Assembly (NCBI RefSeq): GCF_006715395.1
Contig: NZ_VFNC01000002.1
Location: 3,720,001-3,784,000, forward strand
DNA: 64,000 nt
Reading direction: 5' to 3'
DNA from: Streptomyces sp. SLBN-31
GTDB lineage: Bacteria; Actinomycetota; Actinomycetes; Streptomycetales; Streptomycetaceae
Positions 8,248-17,280 of this stretch are shown here, piece after piece. Under the pieces are notes generated by a model. That model worked only from the letters and a program-made list of their open reading frames with translations, was not told the DNA's origin and made no database searches. How positions within the stretch are numbered: position 1 is the stretch's first letter; each line of letters starts with the position of its first letter. A program made the translations under genes and the position numbers.

Positions 8248-9354
8248 CTACTTCTCCTGCTGCTTGCGCCAGCGAATTCCGGCCTCCAGGAACCCGTCGA
8301 TCTCGCCGTTGAACACGGCCTCCGGGTTGCCGACTTCGAACTCGGTGCGCAGGTCCTTGACCATCTGGTAGGGGTGCAGGACGTACGAACGCATCTGGTT
8401 GCCCCAGGAGTTGCCGCCGTCGCCCTTGAGGGCGTCCATCTTGGCCTGCTCCTCCTGCCGGCGCCGCTCGAGCAGCTTGGCCTGGAGGACGTTCATCGCG
8501 GTGGCCTTGTTCTGGATCTGCGACCGCTCGTTCTGGCAGGAGACCACGATGCCGGTGGGGAGGTGGGTGAGGCGCACCGCGGAGTCGGTGGTGTTCACGC
8601 CCTGGCCGCCGGGACCGGAGGAGCGGTAGACGTCCACGCGCAGCTCGGACTCGTCGATCTCGATGTGATCGGTCTGCTCGACCACCGGGAGGACCTCGAC
8701 GCCCGCGAAGGAGGTCTGGCGGCGGCCCTGGTTGTCGAAGGGGGAGATGCGGACGAGCCGGTGGGTGCCCTGCTCGACGGAGAGCGTGCCGTAGGCGTAC
8801 GGCACGTGCACGGCGAAGGTGGTCGACTTGATGCCGGCCTCTTCGGCGTACGACGTCTCGATGAGCTCGGTCTTGTAGCCCTTCTGCTCCGCCCACCGCA
8901 GGTACATCCGCTGGAGCTTCTCGGCGAAGTCGGCGGCGTCGACGCCACCGGCCTCGGCGCGGATGTTGACCAGGGCCTCCCGGGAGTCGTACTCCCCGCT
9001 GAGCAGCGTCCGGACCTCCATCTCGTCGAGCGCCTTCTTGACGGACGCGAGCTCCGCCTCGGCCTCGGTGCGGGTGTCCGGGTCGTCCTCCTCCTCGGCC
9101 ATCTCGAAGAGAACGGCGAGGTCGTCGATCCGGCCGCGCAGCGCCTCGGCCTTCCTGACCTCGGCCTGGAGGTGGCTCAGCTTGCTGGTGATCTTCTGCG
9201 CCTCGTCCGGGTTGTCCCACAGGGACGGCGCGGCCGCCTGCTCCTCGAGCACGGCGATGTCTGCCCTCAGCTTGTCGAGGTCCAGAACGGCCTCGATCGA
9301 CTCCATGGTCGAGGAGAGGGACTTGAGCTCTTCGGATACATCGACGACTGCCAC
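8248..9354 (-). CDS. prfB: Peptide chain release factor 2
   Basis: 368 residues, the usual RF2 length. The stop-codon recognition tripeptide SPF (in [11 protein letters not shown], about residue 204) identifies RF2, reading UGA and UAA; the GGQ peptidyl-hydrolysis motif is in [12 protein letters not shown] (about 249-251). The GTG start at 9354 follows a good GGAGGG Shine-Dalgarno; in-frame sequence upstream is not family-like. The frame is uninterrupted: the programmed +1 frameshift with early in-frame UGA that autoregulates RF2 in many bacteria is absent here. UGA is the dominant stop in this genome, so RF2 is the main terminator. Confidence 0.97.
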   Translation of the reverse strand: MAVVDVSEELKSLSSTMESIEAVLDLDKLRADIAVLEEQAAAPSLWDNPDEAQKITSKLSHLQAEVRKAEALRGRIDDLAVLFEMAEEEDDPDTRTEAEAELASVKKALDEMEVRTLLSGEYDSREALVNIRAEAGGVDAADFAEKLQRMYLRWAEQKGYKTELIETSYAEEAGIKSTTFAVHVPYAYGTLSVEQGTHRLVRISPFDNQGRRQTSFAGVEVLPVVEQTDHIEIDESELRVDVYRSSGPGGQGVNTTDSAVRLTHLPTGIVVSCQNERSQIQNKATAMNVLQAKLLERRRQEEQAKMDALKGDGGNSWGNQMRSYVLHPYQMVKDLRTEFEVGNPEAVFNGEIDGFLEAGIRWRKQQEK

Positions 9355-9477
9355 GCCCTCCAGCCTAACGGCTCCGCCAAGCGACCAGTGTCCGAGTACG
9401 ACCCGCCCGCCCGGCGACCAGCACCCAGCTGCACACCCCAGCCGACGTTCACACACGCCCCAGCGTCCGGTCGCACG

Positions 9478-9674
9478 CCCCAGCCGCGGGCAGTCGTGCC
9501 GCTGGGGCGGCACGGGTGGGCGCGGCGGCACCCCGCCCGCGCGGGTGAGCGAACCCACCCCCGGCCTGCCCCCGCACCGGGCACCCCGCATCGGTGCCGG
9601 CCTCGCTGGGGCGGCTGCCCCGGACCTCCGCTTCGGCCCTGAACGGGCCTCGTCCTCAAACGCCGGACGGGCTG
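9478..9674. repeat. Intergenic REP-like sequences between prfB and pkaB
   Basis: The 348-bp gap 9355-9702 has no gene. It holds a GC-rich dyad-bearing stretch (about 9478-9535, containing GGGGCGGCACGGGTGGGCGC) and, at 9651-9674, the CTCAAACGCCGGACGGGCTG element. Both look like sequences I associate with many Streptomyces intergenic regions; that recognition is from memory. Confidence 0.5.
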
Positions 9675-9702
9675 GTCATGCCGGCCGGAGCCAGGAGCGC
9701 CC

Positions 9703-10941
9703 TCAGGGAGACTCCGGTGCCGAGTGCTTCGTGTCCTGCGGTGTCGCCCCCGCCCCGTCCCCCGAGGTGGCCCACCACGTCCCGACACCGACCGCAGCGA
9801 CCAGCGCCACCGCACCGGCCCCCAGCGCGATCCGCCGGCGTCGCGTCACCGCGCGGTGCCGTGCCGATCCCGGCCTCGGCGCCCCGGCCGCCCGCGGCAC
9901 CCGGGCCGTACCCCGGGCCCCGCCCGCCAGCTCGTCCGGCCCCGGCACCCGCATCGACGTGTGGGTGTCCCGGTTGGAGTCGGCCGGCTTCGCGCCCGGC
10001 ACCAGGGGCACCGCCCCACGCCGCCGCGCCGGCTCCCCGGCCCGCACCGCCGCCGGCGCCTCCTCGGCCTCCTCCGCGGGCTCCACGTCCGGCTCGTCGA
10101 CGTCCAGCGGCGGCATCCCGGCGATCAGCGGCAGCAGCTCCCGCAGCCGCGCCCCCAGCTCGGAGGCCCGCAGCCGGGAGGCCGGTGCCTTGGCCAGGCA
10201 CTGGACGATCAGCTGCCACAGCTCGTCGGGGATGCCCGGCAGCGGGGCCACCGTCTCCGTGACATGGCGGCGCAGCACCGCGCCGGGGTGTCCGCCGCCG
10301 AACGGGGTGAAGCCCGCGAGCAGCTCGTAGAGGACGGTCGCGAGGGCGTAGATGTCGACCGCGGCCCGTGGCGGCAGGCCCTCCACGATCTCCGGGGCCA
10401 GGTAGTCCGGCGTGCCGATGATCTTCGTGGCGCGGGTCCGGCGGGGGGTGTCGATCAGCTTGGCGACGCCGAAGTCGGTCAGGAGGGCCGGGTGCGCGCC
10501 GCCCGGGCCCAGCGGGCCCTGCATGTCGAGGAGGACGTTCTCCGGCTTGACGTCGCGGTGCACGACGCCGGCGGCGTGGGCGGCCGCGAGCCCGTCCGCG
10601 ACGTCGGCGACCATGGCGACCGCCGCCTCGGGGGCGAGGCGCCGCTCGCGGTCCAGGCGGGTGCGCAGATCGGTGCCGCGCACCAGGTCCATGACCAGCG
10701 CGAGGTCGTTGCCGTCCACCACGAGGTCGCGGACGGAGACGATGTTCGGGTGCTCCAGTCCGAGCAGTGCCGTGCGCTCCTGCACGAAGCGTCCGACGAG
10801 CTCCTGGTCGGAGGCGAGATCCTCGCGCAGCAACTTGATGGCGACGGGCCCTTCCGGTCCCTCGCCCAGCCACACCGTGCCGGCGCTGCCCCGCCCCAGG
10901 ATCTGGTTCGCGGTGTACCGGCTGCCGATCTTCCGTCCCAA
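9703..10941 (-). CDS. pkaB: Membrane Ser/Thr protein kinase, PkaB type
   Basis: 412-residue Hanks-type kinase. Gly-loop GRGSAGTV (16-23), ATP Lys36 in VAIK, catalytic HRDVKPEN (Asp130), DFG (Asp156-Gly158), and GTPDYLAPE activation-segment end. After the kinase (about 1-270) come an acidic Pro/Ala/Glu linker, then a basic region and one TM helix (about 370-390, IALGAGAVALVAAVGVGTWW) with a short extracytoplasmic tail lacking PASTA repeats. The start is TTG at 10941 with a GGAG box about 9 nt upstream. It is paired with the pkaA-type kinase on the same strand, as S. coelicolor pkaA/pkaB are (417 and 543 residues by memory). Confidence 0.9.
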   Translation of the reverse strand: MGRKIGSRYTANQILGRGSAGTVWLGEGPEGPVAIKLLREDLASDQELVGRFVQERTALLGLEHPNIVSVRDLVVDGNDLALVMDLVRGTDLRTRLDRERRLAPEAAVAMVADVADGLAAAHAAGVVHRDVKPENVLLDMQGPLGPGGAHPALLTDFGVAKLIDTPRRTRATKIIGTPDYLAPEIVEGLPPRAAVDIYALATVLYELLAGFTPFGGGHPGAVLRRHVTETVAPLPGIPDELWQLIVQCLAKAPASRLRASELGARLRELLPLIAGMPPLDVDEPDVEPAEEAEEAPAAVRAGEPARRRGAVPLVPGAKPADSNRDTHTSMRVPGPDELAGGARGTARVPRAAGAPRPGSARHRAVTRRRRIALGAGAVALVAAVGVGTWWATSGDGAGATPQDTKHSAPESP

Positions 10942-11061
10942 GACTGCTCCTACCGACGCGTGTTAGTCGCTAAAACTACGCGTCCGAGGAGCCAACCTTC
11001 ACCGCGGAGACGGAAATCACCCGCCTGTTGTCGACAAAGCACCAAACTCGCGGGCGGCGGA

Positions 11062-12714
11062 TCAGTTGCTGCCGCCCGACTTGCTGCTCAGGTCGCCGAT
11101 CCAGCCGCTGACGTTGTCGTACCAGTGCTTGAGCTCGGAGAAGTAGCCCCGGCCCGTACCGATCCAGTGCTGCAGCGGGGTGAGCTCCCAGACCAGCCAG
11201 CCGGCGACGAACAGGATGACGATCATGAACAGACAGCCCTTGAGGCAGCCGAGCCCGGGGATCTTCATCCGGTTGGGGCTGGGCTGGCGGGGCTGCCGGG
11301 GCTCACGGACGAGCCGCTGCGGCTCCGGCGCGGGCGCGTACCGCTGGGGCTGCTGGTGCTGCGGGGCGTACTGCTGGGGCTGCTGCTGCGGATAGCCGTA
11401 GCCCTGCTGCCCGCGCTGCGGCGGCCGCTGCTGCTGGGGGCGTGGCTGCTGCTGCGGCCGGGCCACCTGGCGTTGCGGGCGCCGGCGCAGCGGGTCCTCG
11501 TTCGGGTCGAGGTACTGCACCTGCGTCTGTTCGTTGCGGTCGCGGGCCGCGCGCAGCTGACTCTGCCAGGGGTGCGGCTGCTCGGGCTGCTGCTGCCCCG
11601 GCTGCCCCTGGCCCACCGGCGGCATGACCGCGGTCGGGTCGGCGGCCCCCGTGTTCGGGAGTACGGCGGTGGGGTCGGCGGCGCCGACGGGACCCGGGCG
11701 TCCGGTCGTCGGCAGGACGTTCGTCGCGGCGTTCGGGTCGAATCCGCCCCCGGTGTGCGGGAGGACCTGCGTGGGGTCGGCGGAGCCGGGGACCGCGGCC
11801 GGGGCCGGGTCGGGGGCCAGGAGGACGGCGACGTTGTCGGCGGCGGCGATCTGCGCGGAGTTGGCGTGCACGCCGATGCCCTCGGCGACCACACGCAGGG
11901 CGCGGGCGAGGTTCTCGGCGCTGGGCCGTTCGTCCGGGTTCTTGCGCAGGCAGCGCTCTATGACCGTCCACAGGGGGTCGGGAACCGTGGAGGGGCGGCG
12001 CGGCTCGGCGCTGAGGTGCTGGTGGAGGACCTCGAGGGCGGAGCCGCCGTTGAACGGCGGACGCCCGGTGACCAGCTCGTACAGCAGGATTCCGGCGCCG
12101 TAGATGTCGACCGCGGAGGTCTGCGGGCGGCCCTCGGCGGATTCCGGCGCCACGTAAGCGGGCGTGCCGACGAACTCGTGGGTTCGGGTCAGCCCCGGGG
12201 AGTCCGCCAGACGGGCGATGCCGAAGTCCGTGAGCATCGGGTGCATCCGGTCGCCGTACTGGGCGAGCAGGACGTTGGCCGGCTTCAGGTCGCGGTGGAC
12301 GACGCCGTCGGCGTGGCTGACGGCGAGCGCGTCGGCGATCTGGGCGGTGAGCAGGGCGGCGCCCACGGGGCTGAAGGGGCCGTTCTCCCGCAGGTAGCGG
12401 TGCAGGTCGGGGCCCTCTACGAGGTCCATGACGAGCGCCAGCAGATCACCCTCCACGACCAGGTCGCGGACCCGGACGATGTTCGGGTGGGTCAGGCGCA
12501 GCAGGACGGAACGCTCTCTGAGGAACCGCATGACGATGTCGGCGTCGTTCGCGAGCTCCTCCTTGAGGACCTTGATCGCGACCGTCTCGCCGGGCTGACC
12601 GGGCACGGCCGCCTCGGCCCCCGCGGTCTCTCGCTGGCGGGCTCGCCAGACGGTGCCCGTGGCGCCGCGTCCGAGCGGCTCCTCGAGCAGGTACTTGCTG
12701 CCTACCGGCCGCAC
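11062..12714 (-). CDS. pkaA: Membrane Ser/Thr protein kinase, PkaA type
   Basis: 550 residues from GTG 12714 (GGGAG box 8-9 nt upstream). Gly-loop GRGATGTV (15-22), Lys48, HRDLKPANV (Asp142), DFG (163-165), GTPAYVAPE: a complete active kinase. The cytoplasmic linker has four spaced T-x-V-(L/M)-P motifs (about 312-368) and then a Gln/Pro-rich stretch, followed by a TM helix (CLKGCLFMIVILFVAGWLVW) and a short outer tail (HWYDNVSGWIGDLSSKSGGSN). It lies upstream of pkaB with a 120-bp gap, divergent from an FHA-domain protein that may read its phospho-threonines. An in-frame extension to 12984 is not kinase-like and lacks a better start. Confidence 0.92.
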   Translation of the reverse strand: MRPVGSKYLLEEPLGRGATGTVWRARQRETAGAEAAVPGQPGETVAIKVLKEELANDADIVMRFLRERSVLLRLTHPNIVRVRDLVVEGDLLALVMDLVEGPDLHRYLRENGPFSPVGAALLTAQIADALAVSHADGVVHRDLKPANVLLAQYGDRMHPMLTDFGIARLADSPGLTRTHEFVGTPAYVAPESAEGRPQTSAVDIYGAGILLYELVTGRPPFNGGSALEVLHQHLSAEPRRPSTVPDPLWTVIERCLRKNPDERPSAENLARALRVVAEGIGVHANSAQIAAADNVAVLLAPDPAPAAVPGSADPTQVLPHTGGGFDPNAATNVLPTTGRPGPVGAADPTAVLPNTGAADPTAVMPPVGQGQPGQQQPEQPHPWQSQLRAARDRNEQTQVQYLDPNEDPLRRRPQRQVARPQQQPRPQQQRPPQRGQQGYGYPQQQPQQYAPQHQQPQRYAPAPEPQRLVREPRQPRQPSPNRMKIPGLGCLKGCLFMIVILFVAGWLVWELTPLQHWIGTGRGYFSELKHWYDNVSGWIGDLSSKSGGSN

Positions 12715-13139
12715 GTCATGCGCTCCCTGCTTGCTTGCCTGTGTTCCGGTCCACTCTAGTGCCGCCGCGCCCGGCGGCATCCTGTCCGCTTTCTGCGGCT
12801 TGCGCCGCGCCTTGTCGCGTGCGCGGTCCTGTGCGCCGTCTGTGCCTCTTACGTTCCGGTTCCCGTCCTTGTTCGAAGGAAAGACACCCGGTTCGAAGGA
12901 AAGACGCTCGCTCCGGTCGGCCGGTTGCCCGTGATGGGACGTGACCGATCTCAACTGATCGCCGACGCGCCGCCGGTCAGGCACTTTTAGGGGCAGAGCT
13001 GACCAATCAAGATCACTTGGGACCGGGGCATGGGCGTGTTGTCAGTGGCAGGTGCGAGGATGCCTCCAGTACTGGCCGACGTGCTCGTGTGGGGTGGGGG
13101 GATTCCGCGCCGCCCGCGCAGAAGGGACCGCTGACGGCG
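12715..13139. promoter_or_regulatory. Divergent promoter region pkaA / FHA-EssC gene with a direct repeat
   Basis: 425 bp without a convincing gene. It contains a 15-bp direct repeat GTTCGAAGGAAAGAC at 12871-12885 and 12891-12905, start to start 20 bp (two helical turns), which could bind a regulator on one face of the DNA. No clear -35/-10 pair was recognised. Confidence 0.4.
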
Positions 13140-16100
13140 ATGCAGATCCGGCTGACCGTCGTAGACCCGCTGGGCCCGCCCGAGAAGGCGCGGGGCCGGG
13201 CAGCGAGCCGCGACGTGCTGGTCACGGCACCCGCCGGCACGGCCCTGGCCGCGGTGGCGTCGGCACTGGCCTCGGCGGTCTCCGGTGAGGTCGGCGCCGC
13301 TTCCGGAAGCGGCGCGGTCGTGCTGTACGCGGACGCGCAGCGGCTCGACGACCAGCGGTGCACGCTGGGCGAGCCCCCGCTGATCGACGGCGCCGTGCTG
13401 TCCCTGGGCGCCCCCGCCGAGCCGGAGGCGCATCCCGAACTCGACGACGCCCCGACCCAGTTGCACGTCGTCTCGGGTCCGGACGCGGGCGGCGTCCACC
13501 TGCTGCACGGCGGCGAGATCCGCATCGGCCGCTCCGCCGACGCCGACGTCCCGCTCGACGACCCGGACGTCTCCCGCCTGCACTGCGCGGTGACGGTCGC
13601 CGCCGACGGCCGCGTCTCGGTCGCCGACCTCGGCTCCACGAACGGCACCACCCTGGACGGCACCCGCCTCAACACCCGCCCGGTCCGCTTCACCCCCGGC
13701 GCACTGCTGCGCATCGGCGAGTCGGCCCTGCGTCTGTCACCGGCCGGGGGGCCGGGCGCTCGGGTGGCGACGGTCGCCGACGGAGAGGGGTACGTGCGGG
13801 TCCCTGCCGGGGGTGAGGCGGGGGAAGCCCGGCCCGACGCCGGTACGGACGGACAGGTGTCGGTTCCGTCCGCGAGCGTGGACGGGACGGCAGCCGTTCC
13901 GCACGCTCGGGTGGCCGACGGCGAGGACACCGTCCCCGGTTCCCGGAGGACGCCGCACACCCCGCCGCGCGCCTCCGGCGAACCGCCGGTCGTGCCGGGG
14001 CAGGGCGGAGCACCCCGGATCGAGAGCCGGGGTGACGGAGCGGGCGACACGCACGCGGGACGGTCCGGCGCGCTGGCGTGGAACACGTCCGGCACCGAGC
14101 CGGTCGCGCACGCCCCGGCGCCCGACGAGGAACCACCCGGTGCGCGCACCCGAGGGGCCGCCGACGAGGAGACCTCGGCCCCCGGCCCCGGAACCGGCCG
14201 CCGCAAGGGCACGCCCCTCCACGGCACCGACGTTCCCCCGGGTGTGCGCAGGCGCGGTGGGCTGTCCTCGTGGGCGCGGAAGCTGACCGGCGGACGCGCG
14301 GAGCAGAGCGCGTCCGCGCCCGAGGCGTACGGCGACTCCCCCGCCCCGGCCGCCGCACCCGCCCCGTACGCCGGTACCCAGATGCCGGAGACCTGGCCGG
14401 ACCCCGCCGCCCTGCTGCTGACCGCGCTCGGACCGGGCCCGCGGCTCTGGGAGCGCGGTCCCGGGCACCCGGAGGCGCTCACGGTACGGCTCGGCACGGC
14501 GGACCGGCCGGCGCCCGACGGCTCCGGTCTGCTGCCCGCGGTGCCGGTGACGGCGAACCTGCGCGAGGCCGGGGCGCTGGGCCTGGCAGGTCCGCGCGCA
14601 CGGCTGGCCGGACTCGCGCGCGCGGTCCTCGCCCAGCTCGCCGCACTGCACTCGCCCGAGATCCTGGAAATCGTTCTGATCAGCGCGGATCGCTCCCGCC
14701 CCGTGGAGGAGCGCACGGCGGAGTGGTCATGGCTCGGCTGGCTCCCCCACCTGCGCCCCGCCCACGCCCAGGACTGCCGCCTCCTGCTGGCCTACGACCG
14801 CGAACAGGCGACGGCCCGCACGGAGGAACTGCTGCGCCGACTGGAGGACCAGCAGTCGGACGCGGCAGGCGGAACACGGCCGGCGACCCGCGCACCCCGC
14901 TCCGCGCCCGCTCCCACGTCAGCCGAGCACGGCACGTCTCCGGGAGCGGACGGCTCGGCCACGCTGTACCGGGGCGACGGTGCTCTCACGGCTCGTCCCG
15001 CGACCACCGCGCGCGCCACCGCTTCCGGCCCCGCGGCCGACGGCTTCGCGGGAGCGGACGGCTCGGCAGCGCCGTACCCGAGCGTCCCGAACGGCCCCTG
15101 CGGCCCCCGGCGGTCGGCCGGTGCTTCCGGTGCTTCCGGTGCTTCCGGTGCTTCCGGTGCTTCCGGTGCTTCCGGTGCTTCCGGTGACGATCGTCGCTCT
15201 CCGGCTCGCGGGGCTCTTCACCGGCCCTCCTGGGCCCGGGACGACGACGGTGCCGACGGGCCGGAGGGCTTTGCGGGGCCGTACACGGTGGTCGTCGTGG
15301 ACGGCGATCCCGGCGGCGCCGACGTGCGGGAGGCGGTGGCGCGGCTGGCCGTGGAGGGGCCGGACGCCGGCATTCACGTCGTGTGCCTCGCGGAGACGGC
15401 CCCCGCGTCGCCCGCCTCGCCGCTGGCGGAGACGTACGAGGCGGCGTGCGAGGCGGCGCCGACCTTCCGGGAGTGCGGCGCGGTCGCGCTGCTGAGCGGC
15501 GACGTGGCGACGGCGCTGCGGCTGATGCGGGTGGCACGGGCCGGCACGGCGCCCGGCAACCCCACCGGCACCACCGGAGCCCAACGCCCCGGCGCCGACG
15601 TCCCGCACCCGGCCACCAACGGCACCCGGGGAACCCGCGCCGCCCCCGCCGCCCCCTCCCCCGCGCACGCGTCCACCGCGTCCAACTCCTCCCCGCAGAC
15701 CGCCCCGTCCGCCGTCAACCCCCCGCACACCGGCCTCATAGCCCCCGGCACGGTCGCCGCCGTCGACGCCGTCTCGGCGGCCTGGGCCGAGCGGTTCGCG
15801 CGGGCCTTGGCGCCGCTGCGGCCCGACGGCTCCGGTGCCGACCGGCAGCCGCGGGTGTCCGTGCCGCTGCCCCAAACGGCGCGGCTGCTGGACGAGTTGG
15901 GTCTGGCCAGAGCCACCCCGGCGTCGCTGATGGCGCGCTGGGCGGCCGCGGCGGACGACCCCGACTCGCTCGGCGGCCGGGCCTGGGCCGTGCTCGGCGC
16001 GGGGCCCCGCGGCCCGGTCAGCGTGGATCTCGCCGCCGACGGACCGCACCTGCTGATCGAGGGCCCGGCGGGCAGCGGCCGTACGGAGTTGCTGCGGGCC

Positions 16101-17027
16101 GTGGTCGCCTCGCTCGCCGCGGCCGAGCGCCCCGACCGGCTCGGCATCGTCCTGGTGGACGGCCGGGACGGCGTCGGTGCCGCAGCGGGGAGTCACGGCG
16201 AGGGCCTGCGGGTGTGCACGGACGTCCCGCACGTCACGACCCACCTGACCGCCAACGACCCGGTGCGCATGCGGGAGTTCGCCCAGTCGCTGAGCGCCGA
16301 ACTCAAGCGCAGGGCGGAGCTGCTGGGCCGCTCCGACTTCGCCGAGTGGCACACGGGCCGTGAGCTGTCGGGCCGGATGGTGTCCCAGCGGTCCACGGCT
16401 GTACGCGGCGCCCAGGCCTCCGGCACGAGCGGCGCCGGCGACCTGGACAGCCCGCCCAGTTCGACGATGCGACTGCGTCCGGCGGCGTCCCGCAGGCAGA
16501 CGGAGGCGGCGCCCCCACTGCCCCGCCTCGTGGTGGTCGTCGACGACCTGGACGCCCTGGTCTCCCCGGCGCTCGGCTCCCCGGGCCGCCCGGCGGCGGG
16601 CTCGGTCGTTCGGGCCCTGGAGGCGGTGGCCCGCGAGGGCGAACGCCTCGGCGTCCATCTGGTCGCCGCGACGGGCCCGGGCGGCCGTACGGCGGAGACG
16701 GAACCTGCGCGGCTGGCGACCATCCGAGTGAATTTGGAACCCCCGGGTACCGGCCCGGAGGAGCCCTCCCCGGGCCGCGGACGCCTGACCGCGGCGGACG
16801 GCCGGACGACTCCGTTCCAGGGCGGGCGCGTCACCGGCCGCATCCCGAGAACGGCCACCCTGCGCCCCACGGTCGTCCCGCTGGACTGGCAGCGCATGGG
16901 CGATCCGCCGGCCCGCCGGCCCGTACGCGAACTGGGCAACGGCCCGACGGACCTGGCCCTCCTGGCCAGCGCGCTGGAGCGAGCGGCACGCGAGGTCTCG
17001 GCATCGGAGGTGCCGTCACTGCTGTAG
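13140..17027 (+). CDS. FHA-domain, EssC/FtsK-like P-loop protein
   Basis: 1295 residues from ATG 13140 (GAAGGGA upstream). Order: a beta-rich N-terminal domain (1-95), an FHA domain (about 105-200: RIGRSADADV, SRLHCAV, LGSTNGTTLDG, which bind phospho-threonine), about 200 residues of disordered Pro/Gly/Arg sequence, a region resembling the middle of EssC/EccC secretion ATPases (VRLGTADRP, LAQLAALHSPEILEIVL, WLGWLPHLR), a Ser/Gly-rich break with seven GAS repeats, and an FtsK/SpoIIIE-like ATPase core with GPAGSGRTE (near 973; Arg where Lys is usual) and VVVVDDLDALV (near 1130). I see no TM helix and no WXG100 or ESX genes nearby, so it is not an ordinary type VII motor. Its position opposite pkaA suggests it acts downstream of the kinases. 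Role unknown. Confidence 0.8.
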   Translation: MQIRLTVVDPLGPPEKARGRAASRDVLVTAPAGTALAAVASALASAVSGEVGAASGSGAVVLYADAQRLDDQRCTLGEPPLIDGAVLSLGAPAEPEAHPELDDAPTQLHVVSGPDAGGVHLLHGGEIRIGRSADADVPLDDPDVSRLHCAVTVAADGRVSVADLGSTNGTTLDGTRLNTRPVRFTPGALLRIGESALRLSPAGGPGARVATVADGEGYVRVPAGGEAGEARPDAGTDGQVSVPSASVDGTAAVPHARVADGEDTVPGSRRTPHTPPRASGEPPVVPGQGGAPRIESRGDGAGDTHAGRSGALAWNTSGTEPVAHAPAPDEEPPGARTRGAADEETSAPGPGTGRRKGTPLHGTDVPPGVRRRGGLSSWARKLTGGRAEQSASAPEAYGDSPAPAAAPAPYAGTQMPETWPDPAALLLTALGPGPRLWERGPGHPEALTVRLGTADRPAPDGSGLLPAVPVTANLREAGALGLAGPRARLAGLARAVLAQLAALHSPEILEIVLISADRSRPVEERTAEWSWLGWLPHLRPAHAQDCRLLLAYDREQATARTEELLRRLEDQQSDAAGGTRPATRAPRSAPAPTSAEHGTSPGADGSATLYRGDGALTARPATTARATASGPAADGFAGADGSAAPYPSVPNGPCGPRRSAGASGASGASGASGASGASGASGDDRRSPARGALHRPSWARDDDGADGPEGFAGPYTVVVVDGDPGGADVREAVARLAVEGPDAGIHVVCLAETAPASPASPLAETYEAACEAAPTFRECGAVALLSGDVATALRLMRVARAGTAPGNPTGTTGAQRPGADVPHPATNGTRGTRAAPAAPSPAHASTASNSSPQTAPSAVNPPHTGLIAPGTVAAVDAVSAAWAERFARALAPLRPDGSGADRQPRVSVPLPQTARLLDELGLARATPASLMARWAAAADDPDSLGGRAWAVLGAGPRGPVSVDLAADGPHLLIEGPAGSGRTELLRAVVASLAAAERPDRLGIVLVDGRDGVGAAAGSHGEGLRVCTDVPHVTTHLTANDPVRMREFAQSLSAELKRRAELLGRSDFAEWHTGRELSGRMVSQRSTAVRGAQASGTSGAGDLDSPPSSTMRLRPAASRRQTEAAPPLPRLVVVVDDLDALVSPALGSPGRPAAGSVVRALEAVAREGERLGVHLVAATGPGGRTAETEPARLATIRVNLEPPGTGPEEPSPGRGRLTAADGRTTPFQGGRVTGRIPRTATLRPTVVPLDWQRMGDPPARRPVRELGNGPTDLALLASALERAAREVSASEVPSLL
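15120..15182 (+). repeat. Seven exact tandem copies of a 9-bp coding repeat
   Basis: Unit GGTGCTTCC repeated seven times without a change, encoding (Gly-Ala-Ser)7 in a linker of the FHA/EssC-like protein. Identical copies mean recent or ongoing expansion. Confidence 0.95.
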
Positions 17028-17061
17028 CAGGCGGCCTGCGCCCGCCCGCCGCGCCGCACCC

Positions 17062-17157
17062 AGGGTCTGCCGTTTGGATCAGGTCGCCTGCAGGGGACGG
17101 TGCGTTGCGGCCGAGCCGACCCCGCGACGCCGAGCTGATCCGAACGACAGCCCCTAG
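17062..17157. repeat. Dispersed repeat, copy A (imperfect inverted repeat)
   Basis: Arms 17062-17086 and 17132-17157 match at about 21 of 26 positions; the core is CTGTCGTTCGGATCAG followed by STCGGCGTCGCGG in the right arm (read on the minus strand). Related sequences follow the galE remnant (33301) and the GNAT gene (48224). It lies between the FHA/EssC gene and the sugar-binding protein gene. A lone TTGACA at 17183-17188 downstream has no matching -10. Confidence 0.6.
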
Positions 17158-17280
17158 TCACGACGTGGTCACGATCCCCGGGTTGACACGGGACGCACAC
17201 TTGCCGACCCCAGGCCTCAGGCGTAGACCAGATCACACGGGACAGCGCTCGACGTTCGACGAGAACCGAAGAACGGGGCA

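Noticed and set aside
8248..9354. Programmed frameshift in prfB
   Set aside because: The reading frame is continuous from GTG 9354 with no early in-frame TGA.
15120..15182. CRISPR-like repeats
   Set aside because: Direct tandem 9-bp coding units without spacers; no cas genes.
17183..17211. TTGACA as promoter of the sugar-binding protein gene
   Set aside because: No TANNNT-like hexamer 16-18 bp downstream; kept only as a comment.
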